Part shown: in pieces, positions 15,596 to 23,930 of the stretch
Position numbering within the stretch: the stretch's first letter is position 1
Layout of the letters: each line of letters begins with the position of its first letter
Assembly: GCF_030122805.1 (NCBI RefSeq)
Contig: NZ_CP126080.1
Location: forward strand, 3,043,001 to 3,107,000
Reading direction: 5' to 3'
Origin: Mesobacillus sp. AQ2
GTDB taxonomy: Bacteria > Bacillota > Bacilli > Bacillales > Cytobacillaceae
DNA: 64,000 nucleotides
Notes under the pieces: model-generated
The model's database searches: none
What the model was told of the DNA's origin: nothing
Seen by the model: only the letters and a program-made list of their open reading frames with translations
Translations under genes and position numbers: made by a program

Positions 15596-16747
15596 TTATA
15601 ATTCATCCTTACTAGCCCGTGGCGGGCGTTTACCCCAGTACTGGTAATAGTCTGTACGGATGAAGCCGTTGAATAGCTTGCGTTTCTTTGTTGCTGGCTT
15701 TCCATACACTTGTTCAAAGTTCTCGTTTGAGGTCAGCATATAAATGGACCAGGTATCAAGCGGAGCAAAGGCTTGTCCCATTTGACTGTACATCTCTTCA
15801 ACAGCTTTCTTTTCACCTAGGCGCTCGCCGTATGGAGGGTTTCCGACAATAACACCATACTCCTTTTTTGTCGTGAAATCCTGGACTCGCATTTGCTTAA
15901 AGGAAATCAAATCACCAAGACCTGCTTCAAAAGCATTTTCCTCAGCAATCTTAACCATCCTGTGGTCGATATCCATTCCACTGATATCCAGCGGCTGGTC
16001 ATAATTCGCAAGATCTTCTGCTTCCAACCTGACTTCCTCCCAGACTGTATCGGGAATAAGGCCCCAGCCTTCCGATATGAATTCCCGATTGAAGCCCGGC
16101 GCGATATTCTGTCCGATTAAAGCAGCTTCAATCGGGATCGTTCCAGAACCGCAAAAAGGATCGACGAATGGCTTGTCCGGATTCCAGTTTGTGAGCATGA
16201 CCAAGGCTGCAGCCAATGTTTCCTTTAACGGAGCTTCCCCCTGGCCTGTTCTGTATCCCCGCTTATGGAGACCGCTGCCGCTTGTATCGATTGTTATTGT
16301 AGCAACATCTTTAAGCAGAGCCACTTCAATTTTGAATAAAGGGCCGTTTTCTTCAAACCAGCCAGTCTTTTTATACGATGTTCTCAAGCGTTCAACTACA
16401 GCTTTTTTTACAATTGCCTGGCAGTCGGATACGCTGAATAGCTTGGATTTAACAGATTTGCCCGAAACAGGGAATTCAGCATTCTCCGGTAAAAATTCTT
16501 CCCATGGAAGTGCCTTTGTTTTTTCAAAGAGCTCGTCAAAAGTATATGCCTTAAATTCTCCAATTTTTATTTTGACCCTGTCGGCAGTACGGAGCCACAT
16601 ATTGCTTCTTGCAATCGCGCGTGCATCACCTTTATAGGCAATTTTCCCATTTTCAACCTGGCATTCGTATCCAAGATCGCGCACTTCCTTTGCAACAATG
16701 GCTTCGAGTCCCATAGCAGAGGTTGCTATAATATCAAAATTCTTCAT
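15596..16747 (-). CDS. THUMP-domain class I SAM-dependent RNA methyltransferase (YpsC/RlmL-like)
   Basis: A 383-residue enzyme with an N-terminal THUMP RNA-binding domain (about 45-155) and a Rossmann methyltransferase domain. D-P-F-C-G-S-G-T is the SAM motif, and V-G-N-P-P-Y-G is the catalytic N-P-P-Y of N-methyltransferases. It corresponds to B. subtilis YpsC, related to E. coli RlmL, which makes m2G2445 in 23S rRNA. The start at 16747 has AAGGGTGA upstream; the longer frame lacks one. As in B. subtilis, it lies near rnpB and gpsB. Confidence 0.92.
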   Translation of the reverse strand: MKNFDIIATSAMGLEAIVAKEVRDLGYECQVENGKIAYKGDARAIARSNMWLRTADRVKIKIGEFKAYTFDELFEKTKALPWEEFLPENAEFPVSGKSVKSKLFSVSDCQAIVKKAVVERLRTSYKKTGWFEENGPLFKIEVALLKDVATITIDTSGSGLHKRGYRTGQGEAPLKETLAAALVMLTNWNPDKPFVDPFCGSGTIPIEAALIGQNIAPGFNREFISEGWGLIPDTVWEEVRLEAEDLANYDQPLDISGMDIDHRMVKIAEENAFEAGLGDLISFKQMRVQDFTTKKEYGVIVGNPPYGERLGEKKAVEEMYSQMGQAFAPLDTWSIYMLTSNENFEQVYGKPATKKRKLFNGFIRTDYYQYWGKRPPRASKDEL

Positions 16748-16817
16748 CGTTTCACCCTTTATATCCAATATACTTATGAATCCAATTATTAAATTGCCCA
16801 ATAACCTTTAATATACA

Positions 16818-16851
16818 TAAAAAAAGCTCTCCTGGCAAAAGGAGAGCTTTA
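16818..16851 (-). terminator. Intrinsic terminator of rnpB
   Basis: On the minus strand AAAGCTCTCCT, 6-base loop, AGGAGAGCTTT, then further T. It lies about 20 bases past the RNase P RNA 3' end. Confidence 0.88.
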
Positions 16852-16869
16852 ATAAACACTCATACAAAC

Positions 16870-17280
16870 CCATTAATAACGTTCTGTAAGCCATGTTTTG
16901 TACCATCGTACTGCAAACGACCAAAAGTCTCGTACTCCGGCGGTAATCATCTATCTACAGATGAATAATCATCTGTCCTTCCCTTTGTTCAGTTCCTCTG
17001 GGAAAGTGCCCCTACCATCGTTTGGGTTTCTCGCTCGTGGGGTTTACCTCGTTCCACCCTTCCAATTTCTTGGAAGGCTCCGTCACTGTGGCACTTTTAT
17101 AGGTATTCATGCCATATCGTCGCCGACTTAGGCATTTTCCCGGCCGTCAGCCAGGCGTGAGCCCGACTGCCCTGGCTTATGAATTGGCCAGGCACGAACA
17201 CTACAGGCATCTCAGCCTGTGCGAGCATGGACTTTCCTCTGCAGCAGAACTGCAGCGATTACCCGAACGTTATTAACAGC
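16870..17280 (-). ncRNA. rnpB: RNase P RNA component, Bacillus (class B) type
   Basis: On the minus strand the transcript begins with a P1 arm near A-A-C-G-T-T-C-G-G-G-T-A-A-T-C-G-C, followed by the invariant G-A-G-G-A-A-A-G-T-C-C-A-T-G-C-T-C-G-C block (CR I) and A-A-A-C-C-C-C-A-C-G-A-G-C-G-A-G-A-A. The 3' part contains A-C-A-A-A-A-C-A-T-G-G-C-T-T-A-C-A-G-A, and the end pairs with the 5' end. This is the catalytic RNA that matures tRNA 5' ends. Ends are accurate to a few bases. Confidence 0.95.
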
Positions 17281-17353
17281 TACAAAAAATATTATATGTA
17301 AGTTCAGGATGAAAAGCAATGGTAATACATTTCAAAAACCGGCAGAATCTGGA

Positions 17354-17653
17354 TTAATCGTAAAGTTTATCTCCAAACACATGCTTCTCTAGGTTCGATA
17401 ACCTTTTAAGGATATCAAAATTAGTTGTTCCAGCTGCCTGTGTACTTGGGCGGCGTGATGCCTCATCAAGCTGTTTCTTCAGGCGGAGATTGTCCTGCTG
17501 CAGTTCTTCAATCTCCTGTTGCATCATTTCATAATCCTTGATGATCGTATCCAGAAACTTATCTACGTCTTCTGGCTTGTAGCCGCGCATTGCTGTTTTG
17601 AATTCTTTTTCTAAAATATCTTTAGCAGTTAATTGTATTTTATCGGATAGCAT
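17354..17653 (-). CDS. gpsB: Cell division regulator GpsB
   Basis: A 99-residue DivIVA-related coiled-coil protein. The N-terminal membrane- and PBP1-binding domain includes [18 protein letters not shown]; a coiled coil follows at about 30-65, a Ser/Thr/Ala linker, and a C-terminal trimerisation helix ending H-V-F-G-x-K-L-Y-D, almost identical to B. subtilis. It shuttles PBP1 (PonA, encoded at 30 kb) between septum and side wall. The ATG at 17653 has GAGGTGA upstream; an in-frame GTG lies inside that ribosome site. Confidence 0.96.
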   Translation of the reverse strand: MLSDKIQLTAKDILEKEFKTAMRGYKPEDVDKFLDTIIKDYEMMQQEIEELQQDNLRLKKQLDEASRRPSTQAAGTTNFDILKRLSNLEKHVFGDKLYD

Positions 17654-17745
17654 TCCATTCACCTCAATATACCCCTATCTTCACATTCATTTTTTCAAAA
17701 ACATCGGGATTTGTCAATTTTCTTGTGTTTTTTGTTAATTAAGGA

Positions 17746-17782
17746 TGTTGATTTTCGTTCCAGGTGCTTCGCTTTCCGCGGA
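17746..17782. repeat. Truncated fragment of repeat family A (left part)
   Basis: About 37 bases matching positions roughly 20-57 of the full-length family A copies (core GTTCCAGGTGCTTCGCTTTC). The rest of the element is absent. It lies between gpsB and ypsA. Confidence 0.6.
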
Positions 17783-17836
17783 AGCCATCACATTCAACTG
17801 ATCATTAATTTGCTTCAAGCATTTCAGATTCTTTAA

Positions 17837-18397
17837 TTAAAATCCCTGCTGTCTTAATTGTTCTTCTTCTACGGCCATTTGCAGATCATATAAAGTGATC
17901 AGCTGAGTATCATATGGATGTGTTTCCTGATACTTTTTCGCAGTTTCGTAAATGAATTTTGGACTGCCTTCTTTTTCCGGATCATATAGCAATATCAGCA
18001 TGTCGCTTTTCTCAATAAAAAATTGATTTTTCAGCCTGAATTGCCACGGCTTCTCATATGGCTTTTTGGTAATCGAATCCACATGATCAGCTCCAGCCAA
18101 TACAGATTCATACCATTCCTTATTGGCGTCTTTCCAGGTTTCCTCCTGGTTGAGAAAGGGCGTGAATACTGACAGCTTAAGTTCGGGATAGTCTTCCTGA
18201 AGATCGAATACGGCCTCGCCAGCCCATAATTCGACACCAAGCTGGCCGCTGATCATCACCCATTCAAGGCCGTCCTCGATCAGTGGCACTAAAGTTTTCT
18301 TTATTGCTGTTTTTATGTATTCAGCTGCCGGATGGTCTTGCTGGAATATCCCGAGTTCAAAAGGTTTATACCCGGATATCGCGGCTACTTTAACCAT
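17837..18397 (-). CDS. ypsA: YpsA family protein (DUF1273, SLOG fold)
   Basis: A 186-residue protein of the SLOG superfamily, with Rossmann-like nucleotide-binding features: [11 protein letters not shown] at the N-terminus and [14 protein letters not shown] near 46-59. In B. subtilis YpsA influences cell division; in Staphylococcus it affects FtsZ. It probably binds ADP-ribose or a nucleotide. The position beside gpsB and cotD is conserved. The ATG at 18397 is followed by a normal-length frame. Confidence 0.92.
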   Translation of the reverse strand: MVKVAAISGYKPFELGIFQQDHPAAEYIKTAIKKTLVPLIEDGLEWVMISGQLGVELWAGEAVFDLQEDYPELKLSVFTPFLNQEETWKDANKEWYESVLAGADHVDSITKKPYEKPWQFRLKNQFFIEKSDMLILLYDPEKEGSPKFIYETAKKYQETHPYDTQLITLYDLQMAVEEEQLRQQGF

Positions 18398-18476
18398 GGT
18401 TGACTCCTTTGAATTATCTTTGTCATATTGAAGTTATTCCCTTTAGGCGATTTATATAACACCTTTTAATCTTAAA

Positions 18477-18659
18477 GGCTCTTTTCTAAAACTTTGTAGC
18501 TATTTGCTGTAAAAATGCATTGAATGACCTAGGTAACTTCGCTAAATGGACGATTTAGACGAGAAAAGAGCTTGCAAACTAGATACCGACCAGCAAAATG
18601 CCTAATCATACGTTAAAATCGGCTTTAGGATTTTAACAACAATCATTACGAAAACAGCC
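18477..18659 (+). repeat. Dispersed repeat family B, copy 2
   Basis: 183 bp, same orientation as copy 1, sharing the GGCTCTTTTCT left end, the middle GAATGACCTAG block, the GTTAAAATCGGCTTTA hairpin and the GAAAACAGCC right end. It has diverged by scattered substitutions, so it is not a recent duplication. It lies between ypsA and the cotD terminator. Confidence 0.8.
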
Positions 18660-18664
18660 ATCTT

Positions 18665-18692
18665 AAAAAAACAAGGGCTGTTCAGCCCTTGT
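18665..18692 (-). terminator. Intrinsic terminator of cotD
   Basis: On the minus strand ACAAGGGCTG, loop, CAGCCCTTGT, then seven T. Confidence 0.88.
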
Positions 18693-18700
18693 TGCATTTA

Positions 18701-19009
18701 TTATCTGCGGAATCCCATTCCCGGGCCATATCCCATTGGACCGCCGAATCCTGGGCGTGGAACAGGACCAACTGGAGCTACTCCGCCTGGAACCGGACCA
18801 GGTCCGCCATAAAAGTTCTGGTTTGTAACCTGGTTCACTGTTGATTCTGTATGCGGGAAGTAATGGACATGATCATAATTGATGTGATTTACATTTGTAG
18901 TATGTGATGGATGAACATGCGGAACCACATTGTTGACAAAATTATGGTTCACACAGCATTTAGTAGGATGAACTACTGTTGGCAAAACATTGGTTGGCTT
19001 GCAGTACAT
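18701..19009 (-). CDS. cotD: CotD-like spore coat protein
   Basis: A 102-residue, His- and Asn-rich protein with few charged residues: V-V-H-P-T-K-C-C-V-N-H, then H-V-H-P-S-H-T-T-N-V-N-H-I-N-Y-D, and a Gly/Pro tail ending G-M-G-F-R-R. It matches CotD inner-coat proteins in N-terminal pattern (H-P-T-K-x2-V) and position after ypsA. It should be made in the mother cell late in sporulation. The ribosome site is GGAG. Confidence 0.9.
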   Translation of the reverse strand: MYCKPTNVLPTVVHPTKCCVNHNFVNNVVPHVHPSHTTNVNHINYDHVHYFPHTESTVNQVTNQNFYGGPGPVPGGVAPVGPVPRPGFGGPMGYGPGMGFRR

Positions 19010-19136
19010 AGTGCATAACTCCTTTCGTTTAGACTTATTCTTTACATTAACAGCCTATGAAGGAGTCATGCGTCTTGTACTAATGAAAACACCTATTTTT
19101 TCAAGTTTCTCTTCAATACAAGCGCCTATTAATCTA

Positions 19137-19232
19137 TTAAAGGAATGTGTAAAAGTTGTCCTTCAGTCCGCTGAATAGTACAGCAATAAGAGTGATGACA
19201 ACAAAATAGAGAACTAAAACCGCTTTATACAT
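19137..19232 (-). CDS. Putative 31-residue single-span membrane peptide
   Basis: Frame M-Y-K-A-V-L-V-L-Y-F-V-V-I-T-L-I-A-V-L-F-S-G-L-K-D-N: a positively charged start, one transmembrane helix of about 18 residues and a short polar tail. GGGGCTGG upstream is a modest ribosome site. There is no named homologue I recognise. It occupies an otherwise empty 380-base gap between cotD and mrfB. Confidence 0.4.
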   Translation of the reverse strand: MYKAVLVLYFVVITLIAVLFSGLKDNFYTFL

Positions 19233-19393
19233 CTTACCAGCCCCGTAAAATTATATTGATTTTAACACCATACAATTTTACATTTTACAATGTCGGAACC
19301 ATACATACAACAGGATAATACAGGTTTTGCGCATTTAAATGTTAAAATTTTGTTACAATTGAAAAAAACCTGGCGAAACCTGTTGAAACAGGG

Positions 19394-20701
19394 TCAATTT
19401 GACGAATTTTGCGCTTGCCCGGGAAATGCTTTCCGGGAAATTCTCTGGATCCTTTTTTCGAGCTCTTCCTTAAAAATCATGTCTTTTTTTGTTGCCAGCT
19501 TTCCCTGGATAATATGCTCTTCAGCAAGCCGGCAATACCTCAAAGCCATTTCGAAATTTCGCTCCCGATGTTCAAAATGCTTGGCCAGTTCGATGCATGC
19601 TTCTCTCCTCTGCTTATTGCTGCCCTTCTCCGCACTTTCTTTCCATAACGGAACGGCATTCTGCCATTCCTTATGCTTTTTATGTTCGAAAGCCAGTGCG
19701 TGCTTTGCAGAAACTGCCTGATCATTGCCCTCATCCAATAGTCCAGTGAAAGCCTGCTTTGCTTTGTCAGTATCGCCAAGGTAGGAAAACCAGCGTCCAA
19801 CTTCGTAGGTTTCCTGTGCTGTCTGTGATTGGTCACGGCCGAGTATCTGGAAGGTTAGATGTGTATAAAGGGTCAGCAGTGACAGAATATCTGTTTCATT
19901 GTGCCTGATGACACCGAGCAATCCCTCGGGGTCCTTCCTCTCGAGGAAGTCAAAATAAATCATCGGTGCCAGGAAGCCTGGGATATCGTCTTTCCGCTCA
20001 AGACCCAATACCTCCTGTTCGACGATGCTAAGTTTCATTCGTTCGATTTTATGCTTCCACATTCTTCTGGCGGCATGATACAAGTCAAAATGTCCATACG
20101 ATGGCAGTTTTGGGACATGGTCACGGACAAGGGTGTGCCTGGTTTTGACTTGCGGCCAGTCGAAAGCCTTCCCATTGTAGGTAACCAGGGTCGTATAGTC
20201 GGCATTTTCCAAAAAACTCTGATATAGCGCTACTTCTGCGCCAGGGCTTGGCAGGATATGCTGTTTAAGTTTTACACAATCACCGGAAACACTCGCATGG
20301 CCTAAAAGGAATATCGTATTCCCTGCTCCCCCGCCAAGTCCCGTTGTTTCAGTATCAAAAAACACTAAATCGCCTGCCCTATGGCCCGAGGCGGAAAGAG
20401 GGTGATTGGTCTGTTCCTGATTCCACAGGGAGACAGCCTCAAGCAGATCACTGAATTGATAGTGGCCATGTTTGTGGTCAAGCGGATAAACAACCTCCCT
20501 GACCAGACAGTATTCGCCATCAAAATAGAAGGGGGTAACATGTTCCTTCTCCCAGATATCGAGAAACGGTATGTCAGGTGTCGATTCTGCATTTACCGGT
20601 TCTGGCTCAGGGATGTTGTTACTGGCTGCTGACGGTCCTGGCTTATCGGCCCCGCTCTTGATATGCGGCTTCAGCCTGTTCAATTTGTTCTTTAAACTCA
20701 T
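19394..20701 (-). CDS. mrfB: Exonuclease MrfB (YprB), mitomycin C repair
   Basis: A 435-residue protein with a disordered Pro-rich N-terminus (about 1-45), a DEDDh-type RNase H-fold exonuclease domain (V-F-F-D-T-E-T-T-G-L near residue 113 holds the first Asp and Glu; later H-N-E-T-D) and C-terminal TPR-like helices. In B. subtilis MrfA helicase and MrfB exonuclease repair mitomycin C lesions independently of UvrABC. The gene ends 14 bases after mrfA, as expected for one operon. It also carries the conserved H-x3-D near the exonuclease end. Confidence 0.92.
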   Translation of the reverse strand: MSLKNKLNRLKPHIKSGADKPGPSAASNNIPEPEPVNAESTPDIPFLDIWEKEHVTPFYFDGEYCLVREVVYPLDHKHGHYQFSDLLEAVSLWNQEQTNHPLSASGHRAGDLVFFDTETTGLGGGAGNTIFLLGHASVSGDCVKLKQHILPSPGAEVALYQSFLENADYTTLVTYNGKAFDWPQVKTRHTLVRDHVPKLPSYGHFDLYHAARRMWKHKIERMKLSIVEQEVLGLERKDDIPGFLAPMIYFDFLERKDPEGLLGVIRHNETDILSLLTLYTHLTFQILGRDQSQTAQETYEVGRWFSYLGDTDKAKQAFTGLLDEGNDQAVSAKHALAFEHKKHKEWQNAVPLWKESAEKGSNKQRREACIELAKHFEHRERNFEMALRYCRLAEEHIIQGKLATKKDMIFKEELEKRIQRISRKAFPGQAQNSSN

Positions 20702-20715
20702 TTTCCCCCTCCTTC

Positions 20716-22992
20716 CTATACTGCGGCTTCAAGAAATAGATTCAACAATTTCACAACATCTTTTTTTGAGTGGATCGATGTTGTATCCGTTCCGATACAT
20801 GATGGACACCCATCGGAACACTGGCAGTTAAGGACCATTTGCTTCGTCTGCTTTAAAATCTCCTCAATACCGGAATAGATTTTTTCACTCAGGCCAATTC
20901 CACCAGGATAACGATCATAAAAGAAAATCGTCGGCTTTTCATTATGGGCGGCCTTCACCTGCGGGACGACATGGACATCAGATGGGTCGCACATAACGAA
21001 TAATGGTGCGATATGTTTCAAAGCCTGAGATGTACCGATCAACCCTTCCTCGAGCCGGTCATCAGCAAACTCGGAAAGTTCTTTATTAAGGGAGATCCAT
21101 GCTGAGCTCGTGTGCAGTTCTTCCTCCGGCAGATAAATTGGACCTGATCCTATATTTTCATGAGTTTCAAACCTGATTTTCTTGAAAATTGTGGCCATCG
21201 CCCTGACACTCACATCTCCATAACCGATTTCTGTATCTTTATTGCCCCTATGTTTGTCTTCCTCCAAAACACTGAGCTGGACGGCGAGATTGGCATCGGT
21301 AAAGTAATCGACATCAACTTCACGTACAAACGCCTTTTTTTCTTCCCAATCAAGCTTTTCCACCTGAAATTGAATGCCCTGGTGGAGATAGATCGCTTCT
21401 TCATGTAACAATGTCATTGCGGAGAAGGTATCCATCTCGCCAATCACCCTGACATTTGCAACATCTGATTGGTCGATGATCACGACATTCTCCTGCGAAG
21501 CAGAGCGGAGGCTGATATTATGGGCCGGGAAGGCATCATTCATCCAGAACCATTTGTCGCCATTCTGATGAAGGATACGCTCCTCCGTTAAGTATTCCAG
21601 AATTTCTTCAATTTCCGCTGCCCCGAAAGTGTCTCCCTTTTTAAAAGGCAATTCATAGGATGCACACTTGATGTGATCAATCAGGATAATCAAGTTGTCG
21701 GGATTGATTCTGGCTGTTTCCGGACTGCGGTTGAAAAAGTAATCGGGATTTTGGATGACATACTGATCCAGCGGGCTTGAGCTTGCCACCATGATGACTA
21801 CAGACTCTCCATGCCGTCTGCCAGCCCGACCTGCCTGCTGCCATGCACTTGCGATCGTACCCGGGTAACCATTCATGATACATACCTGAAGCTGTCCGAT
21901 ATCGACACCCAATTCAAGAGCATTGGTGCTGACAACACCGTAAATTTCACCGGAACGCAAACCTTTTTCAATATCACGCCTTTCGGTCGGGAGGTAGCCG
22001 CCCCTGTATCCCCTGATGGCTTTTGGACCGAGCTTATGCTTGACCAGCTCCTGAAGATAGGTAAGCAGGATTTCCACCCTCACCCTGCTTCTCGCAAAGA
22101 CGATGGTCTGGATCCTGTTCCTCAGGAATTCTCCTGCAAGCTTTCTTGTTTCAAGTGTCGCACTCCTCCTGACATTCAGCGGAATATTGACAACAGGAGG
22201 GTTATAGAATAAAAAGTGCTTCTTTCCTGAAGGCGCACCATTATTGTCGATCAAGACCATCTCTTTTTCGGTCAAGCCTTCAGCCAGTTCCAACGGATTG
22301 GCAATGGTCGCGGAAGTACAGATAAAAACAGGATCACTACCGTAATATTTGCAGATCCTTTTCAGCCTCCTGATGACATTTGCCACATGGCTGCCAAAAA
22401 CTCCTCTGTAAATATGCAGTTCATCGATGACCACATACTTAAGATTCTCAAAAAGCGAGACCCATTTCGTATGATGCGGCAGGATTGCTGAATGGAGCAT
22501 ATCCGGGTTCGTAATGACGATGTGTCCTGCCCTTCTCACCTTCTGACGGATATTGGCTGGTGTGTCGCCATCATATGTATAGCTGTTAATCGAAAGTTCC
22601 GCCTCCTGGATCAATTCATTGATTTCACTCTTTTGGTCCTGGGCAAGAGCTTTTGTCGGGAACATGTATAGAGCCCTTGCATTCGGATCATCGATGATTG
22701 ACTGCAGGACGGGCAGATTATAGCACAGCGTTTTCCCCGAGGCTGTCGGTGTGACAGCAACGATGCTTTGTCCTCTCATGATTTGTTCGTAAGATGATTT
22801 TTGGTGTGTATATAATCGGGATATCCCGCGCCTTTGGAGTGCATTTTCCAGGATCCCGCTTAAATTTTCCGGCATGTCTTCCGTCCTGGCTTCTTTCTCC
22901 TCAATCGTGTGCCAGTGGACAATATTTTTCTTTACCGATTCACTAACCTTTAAATCTTGCAAAATCTCTTGCATGTTTTTCCTGAATTTCAT
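20716..22992 (-). CDS. mrfA: DEAD/DEAH helicase MrfA (YprA), mitomycin C repair
   Basis: A 758-residue superfamily 2 helicase. Walker A is T-P-T-A-S-G-K-T near residue 80; the DEAH-like box is V-I-D-E-L-H; motif VI is Q-A-G-R-A-G-R. The C-terminal MZB/DUF1998 domain carries the zinc tetrad C-x-C-x3-C-x2-C (C-Q-C-S-D-G-C-P-S-C). It is a 3'-5' helicase that works with MrfB in excision of mitomycin adducts. The ATG at 22992 has GAGGTGA 5 bases upstream; the longer frame starts inside that site. Confidence 0.94.
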   Translation of the reverse strand: MKFRKNMQEILQDLKVSESVKKNIVHWHTIEEKEARTEDMPENLSGILENALQRRGISRLYTHQKSSYEQIMRGQSIVAVTPTASGKTLCYNLPVLQSIIDDPNARALYMFPTKALAQDQKSEINELIQEAELSINSYTYDGDTPANIRQKVRRAGHIVITNPDMLHSAILPHHTKWVSLFENLKYVVIDELHIYRGVFGSHVANVIRRLKRICKYYGSDPVFICTSATIANPLELAEGLTEKEMVLIDNNGAPSGKKHFLFYNPPVVNIPLNVRRSATLETRKLAGEFLRNRIQTIVFARSRVRVEILLTYLQELVKHKLGPKAIRGYRGGYLPTERRDIEKGLRSGEIYGVVSTNALELGVDIGQLQVCIMNGYPGTIASAWQQAGRAGRRHGESVVIMVASSSPLDQYVIQNPDYFFNRSPETARINPDNLIILIDHIKCASYELPFKKGDTFGAAEIEEILEYLTEERILHQNGDKWFWMNDAFPAHNISLRSASQENVVIIDQSDVANVRVIGEMDTFSAMTLLHEEAIYLHQGIQFQVEKLDWEEKKAFVREVDVDYFTDANLAVQLSVLEEDKHRGNKDTEIGYGDVSVRAMATIFKKIRFETHENIGSGPIYLPEEELHTSSAWISLNKELSEFADDRLEEGLIGTSQALKHIAPLFVMCDPSDVHVVPQVKAAHNEKPTIFFYDRYPGGIGLSEKIYSGIEEILKQTKQMVLNCQCSDGCPSCIGTDTTSIHSKKDVVKLLNLFLEAAV

Positions 22993-23183
22993 CACGTTCA
23001 CCTCATTAACTCTATTTTAGCGAATAAACGTTCGTTACAAAAGAAAAATTATTGTGACCAGACTGCTAGTTTTTGGCATTCACATTTCTATTCACTGTCT
23101 GGCTGCGAAATCCCTTATGTTATTTATGGTCCCGTTTTGCTAAAATAATAGAATGGACTACAGCTTATATAGAGGTGTTTCTT

Positions 23184-23876
23184 TTGGAAAAGAATGAAAT
23201 AAAAAATGTGCTGGCAAGATTCTCATTGTTCAGGGACCTTGAGGACCATGAATTAGACAAGATCGTCGATATATCCATTTCGCGGCAGTGGAAGAAACAC
23301 AGCCATATCTTCATGCAGGATGACCCGCTGGAAAATGTTTATTTCATCAATGAAGGCAAGGTAAAAGTCTATAAAAGTGATGCCAATGGCCGCGAGCAAA
23401 TCGTCGCTATCCTAAAAAAAGGTGAAATGTTCCCTCATGTAGGCTTTTTCAGGAAAGGCGGTTATCCAGGGTATTCGGAGGTATTGGAGGAAGCAAGCCT
23501 TGTCGTTGTCCCAATTTCACAATTCGAAAAGGTGCTGGTCGATAACCCTCATTTAAGCATCAAGGTATTCAAGGTGCTTGGCGAGAAAATCGTTGACCTC
23601 CAGGAAAGACTTGAAGCCCAAATCCTTAATAACACCTACGAACAAATCATTAAGCTTTTGATCAGGATGGGTGAGCTTCACGGAGACAAGCAGGAAAATG
23701 GCACTGTTTTGTTAAAGACGGATTTCACGAACAAGGACCTGGCCAATATGATTGGCACCACCAGGGAAACGGTCAGCAGGACGCTGACCAAAATGAAAAA
23801 AGACAATCTAATTTCCACTGATTCAGCCGGGAATATGATCTTGGATCCTGATGTATTGCTGGACGAGCTAGTCTAA
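23184..23876 (+). CDS. Crp/Fnr family transcriptional regulator 2
   Basis: A 230-residue paralogue of the regulator at 12239: effector beta-roll (about 12-118), dimer helix and winged helix with T-T-R-E-T-V-S-R (R194, E195, R199). The TTG at 23184 is chosen because GAGGTG lies 9 bases upstream and the N-terminus then aligns with the paralogue; the longer frame would add 37 unrelated residues. It has no cysteine at all, so it cannot hold an Fe-S cluster. It shares the segment E-M-F-P-H-x-G-F-F-R-K-G with the paralogue. It converges on hcp, whose promoter carries a perfect site. No site is seen before this gene. Confidence 0.9.
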   Translation: MEKNEIKNVLARFSLFRDLEDHELDKIVDISISRQWKKHSHIFMQDDPLENVYFINEGKVKVYKSDANGREQIVAILKKGEMFPHVGFFRKGGYPGYSEVLEEASLVVVPISQFEKVLVDNPHLSIKVFKVLGEKIVDLQERLEAQILNNTYEQIIKLLIRMGELHGDKQENGTVLLKTDFTNKDLANMIGTTRETVSRTLTKMKKDNLISTDSAGNMILDPDVLLDELV

Positions 23877-23893
23877 TAAGTTCACCTGCATGA

Positions 23894-23923
23894 AAACGCC
23901 CGAGGCAGTTAGCCCCGGGCGTT
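23894..23923. terminator. Terminator between regulator 2 and hcp
   Basis: AACGCCCG and CGGGCGTT arms around a 13-base spacer. On the minus strand TTTTCATG follows, so it best serves hcp, but it may end both genes. Confidence 0.65.
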
Positions 23924-23930
23924 AAATCTG

